A DNA stretch of 11,511 bases from Campylobacteraceae bacterium. Its GTDB lineage: Bacteria; Campylobacterota; Campylobacteria; Campylobacterales; Sulfurovaceae. This document shows positions 6,322 to 11,511 of this stretch, piece after piece. The translations under genes and the position numbers were made by a program. The DNA lies in NCBI GenBank assembly GCA_027026055.1, contig JALVPA010000142.1:1-11511 (forward strand), given 5' to 3'. How positions within the stretch are numbered: position 1 is the first letter of the stretch; each line of letters opens with the position of its first letter. The notes beneath the pieces are model-generated. The model had not been told where the DNA came from and ran no database searches. It saw only the letters and a list, made by a program, of their open reading frames with translations.

Positions 6322-6855
6322 TTACTGAAGGTTAACGGGCTTGTCGTGTAGACGTATGCGTTTGGGTTTGCTTCCGGGCGGCGGCGGAAGCGCTTTTTCG
6401 TATGCGGTGACGCTGCCTTGTTCGTTTTTGACGACAAGCTTGTGTTCGTCCAAAACGGTAATGGTAAAAAAGAGAATGGGACTTCGATCGAAGCGCGACT
6501 TATAGGTCGATGCCAGCACTTGCAAAGAGGGATAGGCGATAGAGTCGGAGACCTCCTTTGCGAAGGGAACGTCGATTTTTTTGATGACGATGACCAGTGT
6601 CGTAAGATAACGTTTCCATATCCCCTCCGCTCTTACTTGAAGGCCCTTGACGAAATGTTTGCCGCGTACGAGATCGACGACGATAGTATCGGAGAAGGTA
6701 TGATCGGCATTAAGTAGAAGCGTCTCTTTTTCGGTGACGTCGGTATGGTTGTTGCGCGTTTTTGTTTCGGTTGTCCATCTTCCTACGGTCATATCGGAGA
6801 CCTGTGCGTAAAGCGTTGTCGTTACGGCTATTGTCACTAAAAGAAAACGGCGCAT
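6322..6855 (-). CDS. exported protein with possible lipocalin-like fold, unknown function
   Basis: The ATG at 6855 has an excellent AAGGA site six bases upstream, so the longer frame running back into the exonuclease gene is rejected. The 177-residue product has a signal peptide (MRRFLLVTIAVTTTLYA, cleavage after Ala17), placing it in the periplasm. Early residues follow a GRW...TLLLNADHTFSDT pattern, then GIWKRYLTTLVIVIKKI. The spacing of Gly-x-Trp, a strand ending in a D/N-G-T-F-like turn, and a second G-x-W resembles small lipocalin-like beta-barrel domains. This is a weak resemblance. The tail is Pro- and Lys-rich (ALPPPPGSKPKRIRLHDKP) and probably disordered. There are no cysteines. It lies 17 bases after the exonuclease gene and is likely the last gene of that transcript. 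Confidence 0.7.
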   Translation of the reverse strand: MRRFLLVTIAVTTTLYAQVSDMTVGRWTTETKTRNNHTDVTEKETLLLNADHTFSDTIVVDLVRGKHFVKGLQVRAEGIWKRYLTTLVIVIKKIDVPFAKEVSDSIAYPSLQVLASTYKSRFDRSPILFFTITVLDEHKLVVKNEQGSVTAYEKALPPPPGSKPKRIRLHDKPVNLQ

Positions 6856-6872
6856 TTTGTTTCCTTCTTTTC

Positions 6873-7613
6873 TCAATGCTGCAGGTACTGTTGCAGCGTG
6901 TAACGCATATCTTCGTCCAGATCGAGATTGTTGTACATCCACTGAAGGTAGCCGAGATCCTCTCTGGAGATCTCTTCGATGCTACGGGCTTTGTATTTGC
7001 CGAACTTGAAGGTTTTGACAAGGACGGGCGTTTGCGTTAGCTCGACCAGTTTTTGCATCGGATGTACGCCCGGAAAACGTGTTTTTACTTCGTTGACAAG
7101 ATAAGAGAGCAGCAGCTTCATCACCAGCACGTCGCCGATAGCGTCGTGCGCTTTGATTTCGATACCGAGTTTTTGCGCTTCGGCTTCTTCGTGACGATAG
7201 AGTCCCAAAGCATAACGCAGATACTGGAGTCTGTGGGCGGAAAGATCGGGCAGCAAATGTCTGGCGCATCTGACGGTGTCGATTAGTAAGCATCGGTTTT
7301 CAAATCCCTCTTTCTCCAACATGCCCAAATCGAACGAGATATTGTGGGCGATAAGATAGTTTTGCGTATCGTTGAGTTCCTCCAGACGTTTTGCAAAACG
7401 GGTTTGTTCGAAAGGGGGCTTTCCTTCGATGCGTTCCGGTGTGATATTGTGCACCTCCATCGCTTCGAGCGAGATGGGAACCTCCGTCGAACAAAGCTCG
7501 TCGAAGAGTTCGATGCGGTTTTTGTCGTGCACGACCATCGCACCGATTTGGATGATGCGGTCGTTTTCGCCGTTGCCTGTGGTTTCCGTGTCGAAAAGGA
7601 TATAAGCGGGCAT
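6873..7613 (-). CDS. DnaQ-like DEDDh 3'-5' exonuclease with ExoX-like C-terminal domain
   Basis: A 246-residue cytosolic nuclease that should remove nucleotides from 3' ends of DNA or RNA using two metal ions. The exonuclease domain covers about 1-172: D8 and E10 in DTETTG (ExoI), D95 in AHNISFDLGML (ExoII), H156 and D161 in AHDAIGD (ExoIII), a complete DEDDh set. A separate small domain at about 200-240 carries FGKYKARSIEEI...GYLQWMYNN, like the C-terminal domain of ExoX-type proteins, where it probably helps bind substrate. It is not the polymerase III epsilon subunit: I see no clamp-binding or alpha-binding tail. The ATG has no recognisable Shine-Dalgarno sequence, yet DTET at residue 8 leaves no room for a later start. 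It follows the barrel protein gene by 20 bases with no terminator visible between them. Confidence 0.88.
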   Translation of the reverse strand: MPAYILFDTETTGNGENDRIIQIGAMVVHDKNRIELFDELCSTEVPISLEAMEVHNITPERIEGKPPFEQTRFAKRLEELNDTQNYLIAHNISFDLGMLEKEGFENRCLLIDTVRCARHLLPDLSAHRLQYLRYALGLYRHEEAEAQKLGIEIKAHDAIGDVLVMKLLLSYLVNEVKTRFPGVHPMQKLVELTQTPVLVKTFKFGKYKARSIEEISREDLGYLQWMYNNLDLDEDMRYTLQQYLQH

Positions 7614-7633
7614 TGAAGTGCAATGAAAGAGGA

Positions 7634-8206
7634 TTAAAATTTATAGGAGAAACCGATATTCCACGAAGAGAGATCGGTCGTCGTCATTAAGTTGTCGCTT
7701 TCGCCGAAATCGGTATAATCGACATATACGCCGAGATCGCTTGTAATATCGAAACGTACGCCGGCACCCCACGAAAAAAGCGCTTCGGACTCGTCCCCGC
7801 CGAGAAGCGAATTGATAGAGTAGTCGTTATAGGTGACGCCGAGTAACGCATAGATACCCAGCATGGGTAGGATACGGTATTGCGGTTTGGCGTAAAGCGC
7901 GATACTTTCGGCTTTGTAGGAGCCGCTAAGAGGGGTATTGCCGAGGTTATACTCGTAAGCCGCTTCGCTTCCGTTGATATAATAGCGTCCCTCGATAGCC
8001 AGGTTTTCGTTGAAGTCGTATCCCGCCGTTAACAAAAAGCTATCCGTCGTTTTGTCTATCAATGTCTCTTTGATATCGCGGATGTCGGCATCGAGTCCCA
8101 ATTTGGTCGAAGCGTAACCCGCTCCGAGATAAAATCCGCTCTCGCCGGCGCTGAGTGCCACCGTGCTTAAAAGTATCGCTACAAACCAATTCTTTGTGAT
8201 TTTCAT
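7634..8206 (-). CDS. outer-membrane beta-barrel protein (OmpA-like/opacity porin family)
   Basis: A 190-residue protein with a clear signal peptide (about 1-20, ending SAG) and then alternating amphipathic strands typical of an eight-stranded barrel: FYLGAGYAST, SFLLTAGYDF, LAIEGRYYI, SIALYAKPQYRIL, IYALLGVTYN, SWGAGVRFDI, LGVYVDYTDFG, WNIGFSYKF. It ends in the C-terminal Phe needed for BAM recognition, after aromatic and Gly-rich strands. Length fits the small porin-like family (about 160-200 residues). The periplasmic OmpA C-terminal domain is absent, so it does not bind peptidoglycan that way. A good AAGGT site precedes the ATG. The gene reads away from the scaffold-like gene, and the shared 159-bp gap has a perfect palindrome that could regulate it. 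Specific role unknown. Confidence 0.85.
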   Translation of the reverse strand: MKITKNWFVAILLSTVALSAGESGFYLGAGYASTKLGLDADIRDIKETLIDKTTDSFLLTAGYDFNENLAIEGRYYINGSEAAYEYNLGNTPLSGSYKAESIALYAKPQYRILPMLGIYALLGVTYNDYSINSLLGGDESEALFSWGAGVRFDITSDLGVYVDYTDFGESDNLMTTTDLSSWNIGFSYKF

Positions 8207-8259
8207 CGAATCGACCTTTTGTTATTTTTCAATGGTATATCGCTCGTATTCTCTTCTTA

Positions 8260-8265
8260 AGTATA
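8260..8265 (-). promoter_or_regulatory. candidate -10 box (TATACT) for the outer-membrane protein gene
   Basis: On the minus strand TATACT lies about 54 bases before the ATG at 8206. With this box the 16-bp palindrome at 8274-8289 would cover part of the spacer up to the -35 region. A second possible box, TATACC at 8234-8239, is closer to the gene. Confidence 0.35.
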
Positions 8266-8273
8266 GCGTATCG

Positions 8274-8289
8274 ATACTAAATTTAGTAT
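8274..8289. promoter_or_regulatory. perfect 16-bp palindrome, candidate operator
   Basis: ATACTAAATTTAGTAT is its own reverse complement over all 16 bases and sits between divergent genes. A second perfect palindrome, GTATCGATAC (8268-8277), overlaps its left edge. It is too short-looped and lacks a T-run, so it is not a terminator. The regulator is unknown. Confidence 0.5.
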
Positions 8290-8326
8290 GGAGTGTATCC
8301 GTATCGGGAAAAGTTATCTAAGATAA

Positions 8327-8335
8327 TGGTATAAT
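8327..8335 (+). promoter_or_regulatory. extended -10 promoter (TGGTATAAT) for the 8366-11511 gene block
   Basis: TG-G-TATAAT is a perfect extended -10 element, about 30 bases before the ATG at 8366. It predicts a transcript start near 8342, just before the AAGGAG ribosome site at 8349-8354. Confidence 0.65.
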
Positions 8336-8365
8336 TTGTTCATCTTATAAGGAGCCAATCGGGAT

Positions 8366-8830
8366 ATGAACGCGGACGCAATGCTGATAGAACACATGAT
8401 GAGTCCCAAAAATTACGGGAAAATCGCTTATAAAAACAGCGAAGGGATAGGGAAAAACCCGCAAAACGGTGAAAAAGTGGTCGTTTATATGCACATCAAA
8501 GAGGACGAACCGGTCCCTTATATCGACAATATCGGATTCGAGGCGATCGGATGCACCACGACGGTGGTAGCCGGTTCGATGCTGACGGAAGAGGCAAAAG
8601 GGCTCAGTATAGAAGGCGCGCGCAATCTGGTCGCGGCGACAAAAGCGTTACTGGAAAAGCTACCGGAAGAGGATGCGTCCTGTTCGGAAATGGTGGCGCT
8701 TGCCATCGAAGCGGCGGTGGATACTTACGAAAAACGTAAAGAAGATGCGAGCTATCCACCGATCACCTATTATGTCGCTACGAGCTGTACACCCAAGGAG
8801 GAAGAAAAAGATGAAAACCCTACTGATTAA
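8366..8830 (+). CDS. IscU/NifU-N-like protein lacking the first cluster-ligand cysteine
   Basis: The 154-residue protein follows the Fe-S scaffold fold in order: IEHMMSPKNYG (7-18, compare the family's HxxxPxNxG), GKNPQNGE (29-36), EAIGCTTTVVAGSML (59-73) and LPEEDASCSEMVALAIEAA (99-117). IscU and NifU have three cluster ligands. Here the second and third are kept as C63 and C106, but the first (NPxCGD) is replaced by Asn34 in NPQNGE, with Asp to Glu at 36. The LPPVK chaperone-binding motif reads LPEED and the His before the third Cys is Ser105. An extra C141 lies near the acidic C-terminus. It therefore probably does not assemble clusters in the standard way; it may carry iron, regulate, or pair with another scaffold. 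AAGGAG at 8349 and an extended -10 promoter precede the ATG. The 3' end overlaps the next gene by 20 bases. Confidence 0.78.
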   Translation: MNADAMLIEHMMSPKNYGKIAYKNSEGIGKNPQNGEKVVVYMHIKEDEPVPYIDNIGFEAIGCTTTVVAGSMLTEEAKGLSIEGARNLVAATKALLEKLPEEDASCSEMVALAIEAAVDTYEKRKEDASYPPITYYVATSCTPKEEEKDENPTD

Positions 8831-9650
8831 AACCCATGAAGCGTGGTTGGAGATGCTCTTTACGGGCTTTATGAGCCATACGCGCAACCGTGAAACGTTG
8901 TACGATTTTTCCGATATTTTGTTTCGACATTTCACATGGATTGAACACGCTATGATAAAAGCGGGAGAGTCGTATGATTATGATCGCGACAACATCCCCA
9001 TCAAAGTGGAACGTCTCGACGATATGCTCAAAACGATCGTCAATCGTCTTTTGGAGATCGATTTGCAATTGATGGGGCTTGAGGATCGCGATTTGGCCGA
9101 GCGTATCTCTTCGGATATCCGATATATGGTCGATACGCTAAAAGAGATGAACGACGAAGTGATCACCGCTTTTTCGGTCTCCAGAAAGTTGCCGAACATC
9201 GAATTGACGAAAGAGGCGACCGATGCGTTGACGCTCTTTTTGTTTGAAGAGAGCTATAAAGAGTACGAACTTATCATGATCTACAACTATCTCAAAGCCC
9301 ATAGCGACGACGTCTTTTTAAATCGTATCTTTCAAATATTGATAGACGAAAGTTTCTTTCATTTGCGCTCTTTCGGCGATATGATGGCGAAAATGGGCAT
9401 ATTGGGAGTGCCGCGCGTAGTCATGAAAGAACTTTATCAGATAGAGGACGTCACGGCGTTTTTGAAATCGGGGATCAAAGAAGAGCTGGCGGCGAAAGAG
9501 GAGTGTCGCAGACTCTCCGAAGCGGTTGCGAACGAATCTCCCAAATTGGCACGCTTCTTCGACTTTATCAACAATCAGGAAAACTATCATATCTCCTTGA
9601 TGAAAGAGGCGTTGGCCTATTACGAATCGAAGAAAGGCGCTCATGCGTAG
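8811..9650 (+). CDS. all-helical protein, candidate ferritin-like iron-binding protein
   Basis: The ATG at 8811 follows AAGGAGG (8795-8801) and gives 279 residues; the start lies within the end of the preceding gene. The sequence is almost entirely helical, cytosolic, with no signal peptide. Glu/His pairs recur inside helices: E45-H46 in TWIEHAM, E147/E151/E153 in FEESYKEYE, E180 and H184 in DESFFH, E257 and H260 in QENYH. This spacing suggests a di-iron four-helix bundle in the C-terminal two thirds (about 135-272), like ferritin/rubrerythrin relatives, although E180-H184 is one residue wider than the usual ExxH. The N-terminal part (1-125) may be a second helical bundle. Linkage to a scaffold-like gene supports an iron role. 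Function and metal binding are inference. The gene overlaps psd by 8 bases. Confidence 0.6.
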   Translation: MKTLLIKTHEAWLEMLFTGFMSHTRNRETLYDFSDILFRHFTWIEHAMIKAGESYDYDRDNIPIKVERLDDMLKTIVNRLLEIDLQLMGLEDRDLAERISSDIRYMVDTLKEMNDEVITAFSVSRKLPNIELTKEATDALTLFLFEESYKEYELIMIYNYLKAHSDDVFLNRIFQILIDESFFHLRSFGDMMAKMGILGVPRVVMKELYQIEDVTAFLKSGIKEELAAKEECRRLSEAVANESPKLARFFDFINNQENYHISLMKEALAYYESKKGAHA

Positions 9651-10476
9651 GCATTTTACTTCCGTGTTGTCGCGACTCTTCGGTCGTTTTGCGTCGCATC
9701 CTTTCCCCGCAATCGTGCAACATACGATCAATGCCGCGTATGTGAAATTTTTGGGGCTTGAGATGCGAGAGTTCGACGCACCGGCGTGTTATCCGACGCT
9801 TAATGCGCTTTTTACTAGGCCGCTCAAACGAGAACGAACGTTGCCCGAAGACGCCGACAAGCTGATTAGTCCCGTCGATGCGCGTATTACCGACTACGGT
9901 ACGATAAAAGAGGGAAAAGCTTATCAAATCAAAGGTATGGCGTACGATATCGCTTCGCTTTTCGGCGAATATCATCGTGCCGCCGCCGAATGGGTGAAGG
10001 GCGGCAGTTTCGTCAATTTTTACCTCTCTCCCAAAGACTATCATCGTTACCATATGCCTACCGATCTCAAAGTGGTTGCGATGACGCATATACCGGGCAA
10101 GCTCTATCCGGTCAACATCCCTTTACTTAAGAACAAGCCTTCGCTTTTTGTCGAAAACGAACGTGTCGTGATAGAGTGCGAAGATATGTTCGGACGTATT
10201 TACGTGTTGGTATTGGTCGGTGCGCTCAATGTGGGCAAAATGGTTGTTGCTTTCGAACCCGATCTTCGTACGAATACCGATAGGTTCGAAGCGAAACATT
10301 ACCGTTATGACGACAAAGAGATCGTTTTGACGCGTGGCGAATTGTTGGGATGGTTCGAGATGGGATCGACCGTGGTGATGTTCGTCCAAAAAGGTGCCGT
10401 CAAACTCGAAACGGCACTCAATCAAAAAGTGCGTTTCGGCGATAGTATCGGAAAGATTTTAAAAGGAGAGGTGTAA
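9643..10476 (+). CDS. psd: phosphatidylserine decarboxylase proenzyme
   Basis: Converts phosphatidylserine to phosphatidylethanolamine at the inner membrane, the last step in making the main membrane phospholipid. The proenzyme cuts itself at a Gly-Ser bond and the new Ser end becomes the pyruvoyl cofactor. In the 277 residues: SPVDARI (D79), DYHRYHMP (H134 and H137) and GSTVV (cut between G241 and S242) give the self-cleavage triad D79/H137/S242 by alignment with E. coli D90/H147/S254. The usual LGST reads MGST here. Cleavage would leave a beta chain of 241 residues and an alpha chain of 36. The ATG overlaps the preceding stop by 8 bases with AGG just upstream. The hydrophobic N-terminal part (7-40) may bind the membrane. 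Confidence 0.95.
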   Translation: MRRHFTSVLSRLFGRFASHPFPAIVQHTINAAYVKFLGLEMREFDAPACYPTLNALFTRPLKRERTLPEDADKLISPVDARITDYGTIKEGKAYQIKGMAYDIASLFGEYHRAAAEWVKGGSFVNFYLSPKDYHRYHMPTDLKVVAMTHIPGKLYPVNIPLLKNKPSLFVENERVVIECEDMFGRIYVLVLVGALNVGKMVVAFEPDLRTNTDRFEAKHYRYDDKEIVLTRGELLGWFEMGSTVVMFVQKGAVKLETALNQKVRFGDSIGKILKGEV

Positions 10477-10478
10477 CG

Positions 10479-11402
10479 ATGATGACGGTCAAAGAGATTC
10501 GCGATTATGCGCAGATACGTACGAAAGCGCGTGCATATCTGTGTTATATCATCGGTCGAAACATCTCCCAAACGGTCAATACCGAAGGGGGAGCGACCGT
10601 AGAGACGGTTATCGAAAAAGCCAAACATCTGCTTGAAGCGATTCCTTATGCGGAGGTAATCTATGCGCTTGACGGTAGAGGAGTCCAAATCTCCGACAAC
10701 ATCTCCAATAGACCCGAATTGAGCGGTTTCGGAAAAGGCGAAGACAGAAGCGATAGGGCATACTATTATCGTACGCTCAAAGAACACCGTTGCACCTTGA
10801 CCGATCCTTATCCGTCGTTGGTAAGTAACGAATTGGTGGTGACGGCATCGTTTCCGCTTTACGATACGCACGATCGTCTGATTGCAATTATCTGTGTCGA
10901 TATTACGTTGAAAAACATTTTGAAGATGGTGCATCCGACTTCGGTCGATTCGAGTTTCGGTATCACCAGCAAAATCGTTTACGGTGCTTTTTCGGCGGCG
11001 CTTTTCGGGGTGGCGTTGTTGTTGTTTGTCAAAGGAGTGACCAGTTTTTTGCATTTCGGGTTGGATTTTGGCAATATCGATATCAACGAAGTTTTTAAAT
11101 CGACCATTTTGTTGACGCTTTCGTTGGCCATCGCCGATTTGGTCAAAGCGATTTTCGAAGAGGAGGTGTTGGGCAAAGAGAAGCGTCACGCCAGCACCGA
11201 AGATACGCACCAGACGATGGTGAAGTTTTTGGGCTCCATCATTATCGCACTCTCCATCGAAGCGTTGATGTTGGTTTTCAAATCGGCTCTGACCGATCCG
11301 AGCAAGATCCAATACGCCGTCATGCTTTTGGGGGGCGTTTCGTTTTTGATGGTGGCGCTTTCGCTCTATATCAAGTTTAGTCGTGCAGATAAGAAACGAT
11401 AG
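10479..11402 (+). CDS. membrane protein: Cache/PAS-like sensor domain plus four transmembrane helices
   Basis: The 307-residue protein starts at ATG 10479, two bases after the psd stop; ATG at 10482 is also possible. Residues about 15-150 look like a Cache (PDC) ligand-binding domain: AEVIYALDGRGVQISDN, the GEDRSDRAYYYRTL signature at 87-100, a DPYPSLVSNELVVTASFPLYD strand pair (shown in part here: DPYPS, VVTASFPLYD) and IICVDITL. Four hydrophobic segments follow at about 167-189, 205-226, 247-268 and 278-299, then a short basic tail. There is no helix before the sensor domain, whereas most Cache domains are held outside the cell between two helices. I see no HAMP, kinase, methyl-accepting or cyclase domain, so any output must come from the membrane part or a partner. 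Function unknown. Confidence 0.7.
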   Translation: MMTVKEIRDYAQIRTKARAYLCYIIGRNISQTVNTEGGATVETVIEKAKHLLEAIPYAEVIYALDGRGVQISDNISNRPELSGFGKGEDRSDRAYYYRTLKEHRCTLTDPYPSLVSNELVVTASFPLYDTHDRLIAIICVDITLKNILKMVHPTSVDSSFGITSKIVYGAFSAALFGVALLLFVKGVTSFLHFGLDFGNIDINEVFKSTILLTLSLAIADLVKAIFEEEVLGKEKRHASTEDTHQTMVKFLGSIIIALSIEALMLVFKSALTDPSKIQYAVMLLGGVSFLMVALSLYIKFSRADKKR

Positions 11403-11405
11403 ACG

Positions 11406-11511
11406 ATGCAAACGAAAAAGTTGATTATTTTCGATATGGACGGTACCTTGGTCGATTCGTCGGAGACGATCGCAAACGCCATCAACTACGTGCGCCAACA
11501 CTTGGGCTTGC
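11406..11511 (+). CDS. HAD-family hydrolase, phosphoglycolate phosphatase-like (3' end outside window)
   Basis: Only the first 35 codons are present. IIFDMDGTLVDSS has the HAD motif I with nucleophile D10 and acid/base D12, followed by a helix (ETIANAINYVRQHLG) where the cap domain begins. This resembles phosphoglycolate phosphatase (Gph), which removes 2-phosphoglycolate arising from DNA repair or from Rubisco oxygenation, but other HAD phosphatases of the subfamily start the same way. The ATG comes 3 bases after the previous stop codon with a weak ribosome site, so it belongs to the same transcript. Confidence 0.75.
   Translation, partial: MQTKKLIIFDMDGTLVDSSETIANAINYVRQHLGL

Noticed and set aside
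8261..8307. Repeated GTAT/CGTATCG words resembling a short repeat array
   Set aside because: Spacing is irregular and units are 4-7 bases; not a CRISPR or iteron array, only mentioned as context for the palindrome.
10422..11501. Long open frame of about 359 codons on the minus strand opposite the sensor gene
   Set aside because: It spans the psd/sensor/HAD boundaries, is rich in Arg, His, Gln and Phe like antisense of coding DNA, shows no domain, and the plus strand has three well-supported genes with ribosome sites.
1..11511. CRISPR, tRNA/rRNA genes, insertion sequences, phage or toxin-antitoxin modules
   Set aside because: Reading both strands I found no spaced repeats, no structural RNA sequences, no transposase or integrase, and no small paired toxin-like genes.

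Overview
The window looks like ordinary chromosome from a member of the Campylobacterota (formerly Epsilonproteobacteria). It has moderate GC, clearly higher than Campylobacter or Helicobacter, which suggests a free-living, possibly chemolithoautotrophic relative such as the Sulfurimonas/Sulfurovum group. The assignment rests on gene content. The second, non-canonical glutamyl-tRNA synthetase (GltX2 type) is typical of this phylum. From memory, the order gltX - yggT - slt - lipoprotein - mobB - fbp - small Cys protein is also kept around the Campylobacter fbp/slt locus. Neither point was checked against a database.

Layout. (1) 1-996, plus: the C-terminal end of a larger, very acidic, adhesin-like protein. 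(2) 1140-2705, minus: mobB, fbp and a 70-residue four-cysteine protein, tightly packed behind a promoter near 2740. (3) 2803-3396, plus: a small lipoprotein read divergently from mobB. (4) 3404-6282, minus: gltX2, yggT and a lytic transglycosylase, coupled by overlap or short spacing behind a TATAAT box near 6310. (5) 6322-8206, minus: an outer-membrane beta-barrel protein, a DEDDh exonuclease with an ExoX-like tail and a small periplasmic protein. (6) 8366-11511, plus: a degenerate IscU/NifU-like protein, a four-helix ferritin-like candidate, phosphatidylserine decarboxylase, a Cache-like four-helix membrane protein, and the start of a HAD phosphatase. Neighbours in this last block overlap or lie within a few bases, so it reads as one operon.

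How the genes may work together. Region 4 joins Glu-tRNA(Gln) synthesis to envelope maintenance. Region 6 begins with two genes that could handle iron or Fe-S clusters, translationally coupled by a 20-base overlap, and continues into membrane lipid synthesis and a probable membrane sensor. The 8207-8365 gap between regions 5 and 6 carries divergent promoters and a perfect 16-bp palindrome, a candidate operator.

I see no CRISPR array, insertion sequence, tRNA, rRNA or phage gene. Most of the window is housekeeping. The least explained parts are the scaffold-like/ferritin-like pair, the Cache-like membrane protein, the four-cysteine small protein, the acidic tail and the palindrome.
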